The position numbers were made by a program, and so were the translations under genes. Under the pieces are notes generated by a model. It saw nothing but the letters and a program-made list of their open reading frames with translations. It did no database searches and was not told where the DNA came from. From assembly GCF_041296385.1 (NCBI RefSeq), contig NC_091013.1, positions 11,856,001-11,920,000 on the forward strand: 64,000 nt of DNA, in the 5' to 3' direction. This document shows positions 37,713 to 50,600 of the stretch, piece after piece; position 1 is the first letter of the stretch; every line of letters starts with the position of its first letter. The DNA is from Aphelocoma coerulescens (Eukaryota > Chordata > Aves > Passeriformes > Corvidae).

Positions 37713-40404
37713 CTACCTTTCTTTGAAATTGCTACTATGAATGTCTTTCCTTTCTACATGTGGTGATGGTGAATCCATTATACATGCAGTGATAGTGGAT
37801 GTAACACTCCTACTTGTACAGCACATTCTGGTCCAGAGTTCTGAATACACTGTTCAAAAATGTGTAAATAATCTGTATTCTCTTTTTAAATACAGAGCAA
37901 CTCCTGCGTGGAGACCTTAAACATTTCACCCATGGCCACTGAATGGTTTATTTCCATCACAGAAGGGCTCAGTGGTGGTGGTAGAATAGGGCACATTAGT
38001 TCATACACCAAGAATGTTCTTTTTCCTATGTAAGTTATTATCATCTACCTGCCACAACAAGTTGCTACCAGGAAACTGTTCTGATTTGAAAACTTTAGGA
38101 TGTAAACATCTTTCAGTTGAAAACTTGTAGAGTGGAAACTGCTCTATCAGAAAAAGCTCAGAATGATTATTAATCATAGCACTTGAGCAGGTCAGGGTCT
38201 CCTAAGGACCTGAAAAATCCTGTGCAGAAAAACGAACTAGGTCCCTCATGAATGATCAGGAGGAATCCATGAACATAGTGCAGTGACAACTGAGGATTTG
38301 TAATTGGACTACTTGAAGGATTATGATTTTACAAAAGTATTGTTTCAGATGTAGGGTCTAAATGCAGGTCTCACTGAAAAAGCCAAGAGACATGACAAAG
38401 TTTAAGAGCTGATATTTTGAGACTAAATTCCTGAGATGGATGATATTGTGTTTTTAAAAATAACTGGGGGACTTTCTCATATTCTTGTCACTCTACCACT
38501 TATTTACCTTCTCCTGTTGCATTTGAAAGATTTTTGAGGATGTTCTGCTAAACACTTCTAGTTTTGTCAGTCTGAAGCTTCCAAGCTCTGAGGCATCTCC
38601 AGGGATTGTGTGGCAATTGATTAGTCTTTTTTGGAGAAGGACCATGAACAGCTGGAACAGTTTACAAAGTGAAAAATCCTTAAAGTGCAAGGGAAACAGG
38701 GAAATATATTTCTGTAACAATCATATATGTGTAGTGACTCTTTAAATAGTATGTTGAGTTTGTACTAAAAACTCACACATATCTATATACAATAAGGTCA
38801 ATCAACCCATTTACAGTATCAAAAAAACATTGATGACTCTGCTGATAAAACTTAGGGACACTCAAGGTTGTTTTAAAATTGTAAAAATTACCAAGAGGCA
38901 GTTGAAGAGAGCTTGCTGAACTATTGTTTGGGACACCTCAACAGTATTGTTAAAGTGTCAATTTCAACAATGTTCCATTAATAATTCTTATAAAGCCTAT
39001 GACTGAAGCCTTCCAACATCGACCACAAGGGTTTCACAGGAAAAATACAATTTAATGCAGCTCTATTAAAAACATTTTTCTGTAGAGCGGCAGCCAGGAG
39101 GAACTGGTTGCTTAGCAATAGTAACTTGGAAGGAAAAGTGTCTGGTCCTTTAAACATATGTAGGGGTTCATGTGTATTTCTGTGGGTACATCCATTCACA
39201 TATATGTACATACAGACACACATATAAACCCCGATGAAATGTGCATGATTCTCATTTTTAAAGAGATATGCTTAAGGAAGAGAAGAAGAAAAAAAGAAAG
39301 AATATTAGTTCAGACATGATTTAAATTAGTTTTCTGGTAAGTAATTTAGGATGTTCATCTACAGCAGTGCTGTGTACTATGACAGAAAACCCAATAGGTT
39401 TAAGAAGAAAGAAAAGCCAAATTGAAATACTAGGGTGATGGGTTTTATCAGCCACGACAACCTCAGGCAAGACACTTACTTTTCTGTCACAAAGAGTTCT
39501 ATCAATACTGAATGCTACAAAGTTATATATAGCAAAGATGGCTTTTGCAATCAGTGATTGTACAAATCCATGTTTTTAATGATTGGCTGGAAAAAATGAG
39601 GAGGTTTATCTAATTTTTTCTGTCAGGCTTTTTATTACTCTGTACTAGAAAAAGTTAAAGATGAACTCTTCCTTGATATCTTCCCCAAAATTCAATATTT
39701 CAGAACAGAAATTATCTCTAAGTTTAGCAGACTCACATTAAATTATTTTGTTTCTCATTTTGCAAAATGGCTTTGCCTAGTGAGCATCCATATTTGAATT
39801 TGTATTTGCTTATTTCTTGCAGACAGTCACTCATTTGGAGTTGATACAGAAGGCTAGACATAATGATGCTGCTTAATCTCACAGGTTTTATTGCAAACTG
39901 TTAAATGTTTACCATCTTGCTGTAGTTGAGTCTGAAGATAACAGACTTTACAGCTTCGTTATTTAAATCCAGAGCTGATTTTTAGGCATAATTTTGACAT
40001 CAATTCTGCAAAGGAGTTCCAAGTACTTCTGCTAAAACTGACCTGCAATGAATACTTTTTGTTCCAGAGCCATGAGTAAATGATTTAAGACCACTTAGAA
40101 AACAACCAAAGAACCAAGCTACCATCCATCTTAATGCCACATGACTCACTGATGAGGCTCAGAAATTCATTTGAGATTGAACTAGATAACCAGATCCATT
40201 ATTCTAGTTTGTCCAAACATTGTTCAGTGCCCAGTTCTTCAACCAGAGTGTCTTTCAGGCGAAACTGGAAAACAAAGGCTTAGAGAATTGTCTAGTAACA
40301 GAGTAATTTTTTCTGCCATTTCCCATGGGTTTTGTATTGACATGAGAGTACATAATTAGAAGGCAATTAGTAGCATATGTGGAAAGCGGCAGTGGAGACT
40401 ATCG
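37713..40404. other. Unique non-coding DNA
   Basis: No gene, RNA or transposon is recognised in this stretch. Confidence 0.55.
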
Positions 40405-40761
40405 TGCCTAGAAAAGAGAAGGCTTTGGGGTGATCTAATTGCAGCCTTCCAGTACCTGAAGGGAACTTACAGGAAAGATGGAGCAAGACAATTTAAAAGA
40501 GACAGGACAAGGCAGAATGGCTTCAACCCGAAAGATAGGAGGTTTAGATTAGATAAGTGAAGGTATGCAGTGGAACAGGGAAGTTGTGCATGCCACATCC
40601 CTGGACGTGTTCAAGGCTGGGCTGCATGGGGCTCTGAGCAACCTGGTCTAGTGGAAGGTGTCATTGCCCATGGCAGAGGGTTTAGAACAAGATGATCTTC
40701 AAGATCTTCTTCCAACTCAAACCATTCCATGGTTCTATGACTGATTCTATATGATTCTATG
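40405..40761 (+). mobile_element. CR1 LINE 3' end with terminal ATTCTATG repeats
   Basis: Blocks 'gaaaagagaaggctttgggg', 'gcagccttccagtacctgaa', 'gacaggacaaggcagaatgg', 'catccctggacgtgttcaag', 'gcaacctggtctagtggaag' and 'gatgatcttcaagatcttct' follow the CR1 3' consensus in order, and the copy ends in ATTCTAT-type octamer repeats. The stretch normally encoding the 'lysine-to-histidine-tryptophan' part of ORF2 is partly deleted near 40,560, so no frame is intact. The 5' truncation is typical of CR1 insertion. Confidence 0.9.
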
Positions 40762-40764
40762 TCT

Positions 40765-40912
40765 CTTGGGAGGTTGTTCCAGTGATTAATTGTTCCTGCT
40801 GTAAAAATTTTTTTATGTTGAGATAAAGTTTTTCCCAGTACCCGCTGGCCTTTATGTTGCTCATGTGGCTACTTGTGAAGAGACTGTGTTCTTTTCTATC
40901 TTTAGAGACCAG
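40765..40912 (-). mobile_element. CR1 LINE fragment, opposite orientation
   Basis: Read on the minus strand, the piece contains 'cactggaacaacctcccaag', preceded by 'atctcaacataaaaaaattt' and 'cagtctcttcacaagta', the order found in the CR1 region upstream of its 3' end ('cactggaacaggctgcccag', 'tctcaacataaggaagaac', 'ctcttctcagtggc'). It begins within a few bases of the end of the plus-strand CR1, so the two fragments lie tail to tail. It is strongly diverged, lacks a 3' terminus and is older than or truncated relative to its neighbour. Confidence 0.6.
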
Positions 40913-41214
40913 AATATAAACAGTTCTTAAGTGAGGCCCTATCGATGACTAAAATCAGGATAGACTTTTCCAGAGGTATATAATATTAGCAGTTTGGTCA
41001 TCCCTAAGAGACTGATTCAAAGAGAGATATTTCCTGAGCTGCCATCTCTAACTGATGTGCATTTGGATTGTATCATTATTAACTATGAAATGCCCCAGTT
41101 CTCTTCAATACCACCAGAAACCCTTTGGCATATTTGCCCTTCTTCCGGTAATGTCATTAATCAACATACTAATGAGGATGAATATGAAAAATCATCCTTG
41201 AAAAATTTCATTAC

Positions 41215-41270
41215 TAATCCCTATTTATTTTTAATAATTTAATTATTTTAATAATTTAATCCCTATTTAT
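41215..41270. repeat. AT-rich imperfect tandem duplication
   Basis: 'aatccctattta' occurs on both sides of two copies of a TTTTAATAATTTAATT-like unit. This looks like local replication slippage. Confidence 0.6.
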
Positions 41271-41802
41271 ATTATCTTAATATAAACATTTTGCATTGTC
41301 TTGGTTAGCCAGTTCTTTAGCTCTCTTATAGCTCTTCACTTTATTTCTATGAGGTCAACAGTAGCAATTAAGCAAATTTTCTATTTAAATCTGGGTAAGT
41401 TAGAATACTCACGTTGTATTTGTTTTATAATTTTCGGGTTGGGGTTTTTATTTGCTATAGAAGCATATTTAAATAATTGCCATTTACCTTTGATATAATT
41501 GTGTATATTTTATCACTATTTGTTTCCCCATGCTAATTTGCTGTCCTTGAGAATCTATTAAAAGATGTTTGAAATTTGGGCACCAAAATTAATGCCACTT
41601 AATTTTTTCCACAGTTACAGAGGCTGAGGTGAAAGGTTGCAGAAGGGCTTGAAGAGGCAGAAAAATAATTTCGCATATTATTACCTCAATACCTTATATT
41701 TAAATTCTGAACAAAGTAAATTGAATGTTAAGTAATAATGCATAATTACACATCCAGAGAGATGATAATAAAGAGTAAAGTACAACAAACTGTAATCCAA
41801 TC

Positions 41803-41831
41803 ACAAAGGCAAAGCATGCAAATGAAACAAT
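41803..41831. promoter_or_regulatory. SOX/POU motif pair
   Basis: ACAAAGG (41,803-41,809), a perfect octamer ATGCAAAT (41,817-41,824) and a further ACAAT lie within 30 bases. SOX and POU factors often bind adjacent sites. The spacing here is wider than in the classical composite element, so the call is weak. Confidence 0.2.
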
Positions 41832-43200
41832 CAGGTTAAAGATGCTGAATTTGCAATGTTTAATAAAGATTTATAGAGAAAGAATATAATTTAGCATAGC
41901 AGAAAAAAAATCTATTAGCAAATATAATCTCCCTGATGCAATTCCTTTTTGGTACATGTTAATTCTTCTATTAACAAATCTCCAATGATTTTGCATTGAA
42001 TATTCAAGGGAACTGAGTCAATATTAGGGAATCATATAATTTCCTGCCAGAAAGGAACGGATTCATTACAGCTACTGAAAATTCATTTGAACACATGAAA
42101 TAAAATATTGCCAAGTATTAAGTGATACAGGATCCAAGTGCTTGAGACCTAAGGAGTTTTCATGGTAACCACCACCCCTGAATCCAGGACATATGATATC
42201 TGATCTGGAAGCAGTCTGCCTCATTGTTCCCATCTTGATTTAGATTTTTGTTCGTTTCATTCAATTATTATGTTCTAAAGTACAGTACTTTGTACAAAGA
42301 TTTACATATACAAAAACCCAAGAAATCAATATATTTTATATTTGATCCTAATGAAGACCCACCTTAGTGGTTGTGTGGGGACCAGTACCATGCCCTGTTT
42401 CTGGCCTGAAAACTTTTAAAAGATCCTTACCTACTAAAAAATTACATCCTACTTCTCAAAATGAGTACAACTAAAGCACTTTGTTGAATAGATATGAGTG
42501 ATTGATTGACTTTGTGCACAGGTAAGAGGAACATACTTTTAAAATTGCCTTTAAATTAACTTTGCTTTTTTATTTAAGAAAATAGAGGAATTCAAAATGC
42601 ATCCATTGACTATTGACATTCTAGAAAATGTAGCAGAAAATCTTTCCTCTTTTGTGTGATTCTGTCACTAGATTTTGACTCACCACAATTAAAACATACC
42701 TAAGTAACACACATAGAATAAAATACAGGTAAATTTGGTTTTTAATTGGCAAAAATGACCAGAAAACATTTAGATTATTTGATGATGTCTGAATTATTCA
42801 TACACACTGCAGTATGTTTCTAACTGTTCATTGTTCCTACACAAAATAAGCATTAATTACATTCAGAAAACATTTATCATACAGTTACTCTGATTCTCTA
42901 CTAACAAGTAATATACACTCTGTACTTCTTTAAAAATACTCTGTAATCTGAGTTAGGGAAGGGGCCTGATCCATAAAGTGTTGGCATTTGAGGTTCAAGC
43001 CAATAACCACAACCGACTTCCTAATGTCATTTGTGTCACAGTTACAGACGGAAGATAATTTTAGCTAGAATTCAAGCATTTGGATCTGGAACACAAACTG
43101 GTTTATAGCCAGCACAAATCATGCAAGCATTTAATCTTCCTGAGGGACCAGAAATTATATTAGCTGTTCACATGCCATAACACTGCCAGACTGCAATTAC

Positions 43201-43677
43201 TGCTGAAGGGCTCAACACAGGACTTGAGCCCCTTGAAACCCAAGGGCACTGTGGCATTTAAGTAAAACCTTATAAAATGAAGGCCTTGTTGCCTTTGTAA
43301 AATTATGGCTCAGGCCTGTTACTTCGGCTAGAGAAGGACTGTGAGAAAAGTCCGTGAGAGGAAAAACAATTAGTTTTTACCCATGAGAATGTAGTATCAA
43401 CAGAAGCAAGAAAGTTAAAAAGTAGAAGGAGAAAACAGCAACATATCTGCACCTGTTATTTTTCTGAATGCCTGAATGCTTATGCTATAGGTAGCCAATG
43501 GTAGTATGTTGTAGTTAGTAAGAGCCAATGAGTCTATTGTAGTAGTTTAGCAGCCAATGAATCTGCAACACGAATGATAACACACAAAAGGTGCATAAAA
43601 GAGGCTGCTTTGTTTAATAAACAGCTTTTTGGCCCTTGAAAGAGGCACTGTCTGTGTGTGTCATGACCGCCTCAACA
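43201..43677 (+). repeat. 5' LTR of the ERVK-type element
   Basis: TG at 43,201 (TGCTGAAGG) mirrors the CA end (reverse complement TGTTGAGGC). A CATAAAAG TATA-like box lies at 43,594-43,601 and AATAAA at 43,616-43,621, close together as in compact LTRs. Two CAATG-type words ('agccaatg') recur upstream at about 43,495, 43,524 and 43,552. Eight bases separate this proposed end from the primer site, more than usual, so the 3' boundary could be a few bases later. Confidence 0.65.
43594..43621 (+). promoter_or_regulatory. LTR TATA-like box and AATAAA
   Basis: CATAAAAG is followed 15 bases later by AATAAA, the expected promoter and polyadenylation pair of a short-R LTR. Three upstream 'agccaatg' words could be CCAAT boxes. 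Confidence 0.5.
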
Positions 43678-43685
43678 ACGAGAAA

Positions 43686-43703
43686 TGGTGCCCCATGTGA
43701 GGA
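43686..43703 (+). other. Primer binding site, tRNA-Lys type
   Basis: TGGTGCCCCATGTGAGGA matches the canonical lysine-tRNA(1,2) primer site at 13 of 18 positions, including TGG, GCCC, GTG and GG blocks. Its place just after the LTR supports the call; mismatches fit decay after integration. Confidence 0.7.
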
Positions 43704-43825
43704 ACTGCAAGATAATTTGCCCCCAGGGGAGAGCAGAGGGGGCGGAGCCCTGTAGCCAAGAGCACCAGGGAGAGGTGCCAAAAGTCCCAGGACAACAAAA
43801 TTTTAAAAGTCGGCTACAGGGGACC

Positions 43826-44362
43826 ATGGGAAATCAAATATCCCAAGAAGAGAAGGCTGTAGTAAACATGGACGCTGATGCTAAACAACCATGATATTAA
43901 GTAGGACAAACATTCTTTAAAAACTTCATTACTGTGGTGTAAGAGCCATGGACTTGAAGCCACTTGTTCGGGTGCTTTTAAGGTGATAACCTGGGAAAAA
44001 GGTGGACTGCGAACTCTTGATTTCACTTCCCAGGGTGATGAGACTGGTAAATCTTTGCTGGCTACCTGAAGGGTGGTGCTGGAGACCTTAAAAGAGGTAA
44101 AAAAGGAGCTGGATTTTGAACTGCAAACCTCTGTGGATGCAGGGGGGTGAGGTTGCAGGCAGGTAAAACTGGCGAAGAGCCACATGATGGAGCACCAACC
44201 GAGCCCGCTTGTGAGCCTTGTGTTGAACCACCTTGTGCTGAACCACCTTGTGTTGAACTTGGCTGTGTGCCACCTACAAGCCCTAGGACAGACTGCCCTA
44301 CTTCTCCCATTCCCGCAAAACCACTTTATCCACCCTTGCCTGAGGATGAGTGGAGCAATTAG
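43826..44362 (+). pseudogene. gag: Endogenous retroviral gag, broken
   Basis: A start codon at 43,826 opens a frame beginning MGN, the N-myristoylation-type start of retroviral matrix proteins, but it stops after 22 codons at 43,894. A further piece from 44,147 to 44,362, in the same frame number, is rich in Pro, Glu and Cys, has 5-residue repeats of the EPPC(V/A) type, and ends in a proline-rich stretch with a YPPLP motif as in gag late-domain or linker regions. Stops and at least one apparent frame change lie between the pieces. Capsid major-homology and nucleocapsid zinc knuckles are not seen. It is non-functional. Confidence 0.6.
44207..44262 (+). repeat. 15-bp tandem repeats within gag relic
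   Basis: The 15-base unit 'cttgtgttgaaccac' is repeated in phase about three times with single changes, preceded by a shortened copy. In the gag frame this gives Cys-Val/Ala-Glu-Pro-Pro repeats. Confidence 0.75.
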
Positions 44363-44640
44363 AACAACCCTTGGAACCCTCCGGTACTCTTTGTGGGATG
44401 GGCTGGCTCCAGTGGCAGCTGCAGTGGCTCTGTCCGAGGCCCTGGCAGAGTGCCAAGGAACAGCAGCAGCTTCTTTCCCCCCCTACTTCCTCCACTGCTG
44501 TGTTTTCGCTGTGTATCACCAAGCTGAAGAGGGCAGGTGAGCCCTGGCATCCTCCTCACGCTCTGCTCCCCAGACACCTGTGAGAGGGGCCCAGGGGGGC
44601 TCATTCAGGGCTGCACAGCTCCAGTCCTGCATGTTTTTTT

Positions 44641-47600
44641 CAAGGTGTTTTTTAATTAATGAAATTGAGTTGCAGGGAATTTGTTCCACTCGAAGAAAGG
44701 GAAAGACCAGCTTCCAGCTTTTGCCCTGCTTTTCCTCTCCCTTCCTGTGTTCATGATATGGAAAGGTTACCACTGGAAGAGCTTCTGGGAAATGCTTGCT
44801 TTGTCCCAACCTGAGTGTCCTTGCAAATGCATATTACTCGTGTTAAAAACAACCATTTTACTATGCCTCTGAAGAACATTTGTGGCTTCTGTTAAAAGTA
44901 ACTTATATTTTCAGTAAGCTGTGGATTCTGATAGGATTTACTGGAGAGGTCATAGGGCACTACTGGGCACCGGTGCTTTGGGGCTCCCCAGATGGACTTT
45001 TACCCCCTCCCTGGTGTTTTCGGCATGTTTTCACTCCTCATGTTTCCTATTCCACACTTAAACAACAAGAGCCCTCACTTTAGCACTTAATGACTAGGGA
45101 AAGGGGTGTGTGAGGAGCAGAGAACAAAACTAAAGTTCAGTATGTCCCTCTGCTAATTTAATAATCAAAAATGTTCCCTCTATAACCTTGTTCAGAGCAG
45201 CACTTAAGTTTCTCTGAAATCTGTGGCTTTATTCACACTTTAAAGTGAAGTGCTTTGTTGGCCAAGGGTCTTCATACAGATAATAAATTCACTTTTCCTA
45301 TTCCCATCCAGGAGCTCAAGAACATTCCTTAGGCAATAACTAAGAAAAAAATTTTAGAAAGCCTTTTTACTATAACAACAAAAAGTTATTTTGACTTTGA
45401 AATAGGATAGAAAATTTTCGCCTTCAGTGAGAAGTCTAAGCATTTCATCAAGAAACTGAAAACAAAACCCCAGATACTCTTGCTTCTACTGCTTTTAGAT
45501 GTCTGTTTTCTCTACATTAGAAGAAAGAAGAGTGTTAAAAACACTGTTTTTTATATTTAGTCAACATTTACATTTCCTGGGAAGAAATGATCAAAACTAT
45601 CTGACAAAGACCTGCATCAATCAATTAAGAATTCTAGATATTTTTTTATACTTTAAGAAGGATTTTTCATTGAGCTAGTTTCCTTATGACAGTAGTCTTA
45701 GATCCTGTAAGATTTGCTGCCATGGTGAATGTGTTTGATACTGGGCATGTGCTTCCTGCTTTTCTTTCTTGGTGTTAAACAGGAAAATTTTGTGCTGTGA
45801 CAGCTCAACTTCTTACAGTCATCCTGAAGTCACACACAGAGAAACAGTGTCTAGGCAGCATCAGGATAAACTTGCCTCTCCAATAACTGAGCTTCTAATA
45901 CCAGAGTAGTAATGTGCAATCAAAGAGGTAGAGTATCAGTGAACAGTAAGATATTCTGATATTGAAGTAATTTTTCACACCTCTAGTGAAGTGACTATAT
46001 TACATTCATTCATCTGTGTTGAACCATAATTGTCAACCTGCATTTATGGACTCACTGGGCTTTTAAAAATACTTGTCATCAGAAGGTGTGCACTATTACA
46101 AATTTCATTAAAAGCATATTTAAGGCATGCCAAATTGTGTTCTTCATCACCAAAAAGTAATGATCCATTGTATATTTATTTTTGCAGCCAGCTAATGAAA
46201 CACAATGAAAAGTGACACAGCAACGCCTAGTTGCTGAACAAGTGTATATGTTTTCAGGATGAATAAAGTTCTTACAATGCTCGCTTACTGTCAGACTTAG
46301 CCAGTGATCAGAATTTTAAAAAATTCTCTCTCCTTATTGATGTGCAGTTTTAGTCACATACATATATGTTTTAATAAATTGAGTTCTCAGTTTCATCATA
46401 GATGTAACTAAATCAGAGTAAACTGGGGATTTTCAAGGTGCCCTTCGCAGAAATATGTGCTACTTCTTCAAATAGAGATACATCTCCTAACTGGTACATT
46501 CTTTGCACTGCAATCAGTGTGCTGTGGTAGTACTAATACTGTACTGTAGTGCAGTGTACAGTGTGTTACATAGCTTTACATATTGGCTTAGTGCAAGACG
46601 AAAAAATAATAATCACCAAAAGAAATATTTTCCTGAGTTAGGAACCATAAAATCATTAATAAATCTCAGTATATTTCAGGCTCATAGCATAGATAGTATT
46701 CTATCATTGGATCTGGGCTAAAATCTCCCTGGAGAAACCTCTCCAGCAATGAAACTCCTTTGACCTGGCATTCAATCAGTACAGTGGGAACAAGCCTTGG
46801 CAGTGTGCACTCTTTGGAGTCATAGCTGTGAAAAAATAATGCAGATGCAATTTCATTTATGTTTTTGTAGGCAACCCTAGTCTAGCTGTAGGGCAGATTT
46901 CAAGTCACTCAACTTCAAGGCAAATCAAAGCAGAGAGGAATAATTTCCTGACTCTTTGACAGGGACACAAACTCTGAACAGAGTACGGTCACATTCTGCC
47001 TGGAAACTGTAACAGCTGCAGCAAACATATGGAGCTGCCATGGAAGAAAAGCTGTTTGGTTTGTGGAGTGAGACCCTAATCAAAGTGATTGATGCTGGAT
47101 ATGATGCAGAAATGCAGCAGATATCACTTTTGAAGGAAGATACTTGAGAGATAAATACAAAATGCTCTAATAAATGGAACAGGCTGAAACACCTGTAATA
47201 CCTCTAGGATAGATGTTAAAATCACTTAGCGTTATATTAGCAATGAATCATTTTCCTTAATATAAAATATAAAAGATTTAAAGTAACAATGAATCACTGA
47301 TCCAATATTAACCATGACATATCTGATTTTTTACACTATTATTTTATTCTCTTTTTGGTAGTTGAAACTGTTATGCTACATATTGGAAAAAGGTGTGATA
47401 CAGCAATTTATTTTTAATAGGATACAAAAGCAGGATATAGCCAATGAATCTCTTGTTAAAGGCCAGTTTTTCGAAGTCATTGGACCTTTTCCATTGTTAT
47501 TCTTTTTGAGTAATTAGCTCAGTATTCTGAAGACCCAACACATAATTTCCCACTAATGAATCAACAATACACAAGTAAGATAAGTCATGCTAATTTTCAT

Positions 47601-50600
47601 CTTTATTACAAGACAGTGGCATGAGCAATAATGGTTGCAGTTTCAGAAATTCTTCAGAGACTAAGAGAAAAGCTGAGAAAGGCTATTTCTAACTCACTAT
47701 TTTCATGAAGAGCTGGTACAATCAGGGTACCCTTGTTCCACACATGTAAACTGAAAATACTAATTTTGAGGGTGAGAACGGCACATGCTTGTTTTCTAAA
47801 AGAGTTTTGATTGAATTTCATGCTCCTTTTCTTTCCATATATCTTTTATTTTTTATCATATGTAAGGAAAATGGTAAATCATTCTTATTAGATGCCGATT
47901 TGACTGGGTAGGAAGGATGCTACTTAAAACAGTATTTGGGAAAGCCATATTCAGGCAACACATTTTTTTAGTTTCCAATATAATTTAGAATACTTATAAG
48001 CTTTAAGTCGTCGACCTTAATCAAACAATAAAGAAAATTACATTAGTTTGAGTAAATGATTAAATAAAATCTCAAGTGCAACAGAAGTATTCTACTGTGA
48101 GACTGAGAGGTGGGTCTGGATCCAAGCTAACAACATTCTGTGCATCCTCAGGCTCTAGAAAATGACCCCTAGACAATATACCTGTTGCTCTGCTAGCAAT
48201 AACATGTGAAGAAAAAAAAAAAACACATAAAAACTTTGTGGGAACTAAAATGAGGGAAGTAACTTAGAATGGACAACTATCTTATAAATAATTCAATTCA
48301 CAGGAGATTTTTTCACAGTCACTATATCAGAGTTTTCAGCTGTCTGCAGGAAGTTTTCTATCTGGATGAACATATTTTCATTCATAGTCCAGGTGGTAAA
48401 GTGACTGCCAGTAAAAACATGTGCTTCCAGATACAGTAAATCTCTTTTGTATATTTATGATATTTGGCAAATGTCCTGCTCTTAAAATCATGAGTGCATT
48501 TACCTCCTGCTGAAGTAATTGAAAGCCAACAATTCTCTGGATGAATATAGCCAGGATCACTAACTACAGGACTATAAAATTATTTCAGTCAAGTCCTTTC
48601 TTGTATAAGCAGGCTTTAGGATAGATGAAATGAATTTTCTTTCAGAAATATTTTAATTGCGTAGCAATCTGTGTGATATCAAGACTTCTTTGCAATGAAA
48701 AGTAGCAAAGGCTTTTTGGGCAATCACCAAAGGCTCACATTTTTCCTTGTAATAATTTTACTGTATAGTCCAAGCAATTATATATAATTTAACACATATT
48801 ACATTTTGAAAGGAAAGTCAATAGCTCGCCTATCATCCTAACCTTTAAAATCTGATGAAAAATATCCATGACAATGGCAATAATCCTGTATTTGTCCAAC
48901 CACGTATTTAGGGACAAGACTACAAAAAGGTTTATGCTACAATTTTCCTCCACTCCATTGCTCTAAAGAGAATGATGCATTTAGTTGGGTACATGCAGTT
49001 GCTGGTGCTCTGCTCACACAGTCTCACAGCATCCTCACCTGAGCAGAGAGCAGGGAGACCAGCTTACATCCAGCTCCTCCCTTCACATACTGACAGCAAA
49101 GTCAGTATCTGCATAATTCTGGAACTGACCCATGGCATGGGACCCAGGAGATTGTACCTAATTTCTGAAGTAATATATGTATTTTAAAAAAGCCCTATTG
49201 CACTCAAGGGTAGTTCTCCAAAGATTTCTTTCCTCTCACATGTAGTTTCTCACTTTCAAAAACTGTGAAGAGAGTCTTACTGATGAATGTTGTGTTAAAA
49301 GTTTGTCTTCCTTATATTTATTCTAGATATGCTTTAGACTTTAGATATATTAGACTTCTTGAAATACTGAAGTTGCACTCTACACCAATATAGAAGCATA
49401 TTCTGAGGAATAGTCACAAGCAAGTTGAAAACTCATGGGTAAGAGTCAGAGACCATGGCAACAAAGGGAAATCAGTGTTTGGAGTCTGCTGCTTCTCAGT
49501 CAAGAGGAGCCTGTTGCCAAAGCCTTCTTCCTCCAGCTACAGGGTCTTTTCCTGCTGGGGGGACTTCAGCCACCCTAACATCTGCTGGACGAGTAGCACA
49601 GTGAGCTATAGGCATTCCAGGAGAATCCTGGAATGCATGGAGAAAAACTTCCTAAGACAGCTAAGTCTATGAGAGGGGATGTAATTTAGTAATATGAGTG
49701 AAAACATAAGCATACAGAAATATACATTTTAAAAAAGAATATGCATTTTCAAATTACATATGTTGCAAAATACTTCACTGTATTCTAACTGTATTTAGAT
49801 ATGACCAGCAACATGTGAATTTGTCAGCAGATGACATGACTCTGAAATAAAAGATTCCTCCTTGCTTATCCAAGAAAAAGAGATCAGGGAATATTGTTTC
49901 ATCAAAATTCTACTTAAAAATGCAGCTTTGAAATTATACAGTTCAGATTTTAGAGAACTAAGTGCAGCATGTGCAATAACTAAGTAGCAAGTATGTATTG
50001 GTAGGAGTACTGGTATTAGCAGCAAGCACAGTAGGCGACTGGAATTCTTTCCATAAAAGATAATTATTCATAGTTGGCAAAGCATCCAAGTATTGTTTAA
50101 TATTTCCTTCCAAAGGACATTATTTTCTGTCTTTCTCATAGAGGCAACAGTTGCTACTAAACTCCATTCTTCAGTTTTGTTGCCTTTCCACTATCTGAAC
50201 ATATTATCTTTTTATCCTTACGAGACCCCTAACTCAAGGTGCAATTGCTGCTGTCTGATCATTATTGAAGATAGTTGTTTTCTTCATCTTCTAGGATACA
50301 GATTTTTTAAAATTTATTTTGATTCATTCTAGAAATAAAAGATAACTATTACTGATTTAGTGAAAAGTCTCAGTAAATCAAAAGAATTCTGCAAGAGGAA
50401 GGAAGGATAGTCTAACTCTCAGACATCTAACTTTACATTTAAAAGTCCTTATTCCCTTCAGAGTAATATGTCTGTAATAAGTTGTCATAGACAAATGAGG
50501 TTTTAGGGAACTGCATCAAATTCATTGACAGGTAGAAATTACAGTTCTGACCCTATCTAAAGCCTAATCCTTTGCTAAGTCAGTTCCTTCTCTTACTCCT

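Larger units (their letters stand above)
40913..43200. other. Unique non-coding DNA
   Basis: No gene is supported; an 82-codon frame at 40,994-41,242 has no recognisable domain. An AT-only tandem repeat lies at 41,215-41,270 and SOX/POU-type motifs at 41,803-41,831. Confidence 0.5.
43201..44640 (+). mobile_element. Truncated ERVK-type provirus (5' LTR, PBS, broken gag)
   Basis: In order the element shows an LTR (43,201-43,677), a tRNA-Lys-type primer binding site (43,686-43,703), a leader, a short gag start (43,826) and later gag-like pieces with stops and frame changes between them. No protease, reverse transcriptase, integrase or env motif and no second LTR follow; GC-rich sequence fades into AT-rich host DNA around 44,600-44,650, so the 3' limit is approximate. 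The lysine primer site and gag start suggest a betaretrovirus-like (ERVK-class) origin. The element cannot produce particles. Confidence 0.75.

Noticed and set aside
42992..43001. GGTTCAAGCC, resembling a tRNA B box
   Set aside because: No A box, no acceptor stem and no cloverleaf can be folded around it.
44184..44540. 118-codon plus-strand frame and several minus-strand frames
   Set aside because: They are shadow frames of the gag relic and its GC-rich continuation.
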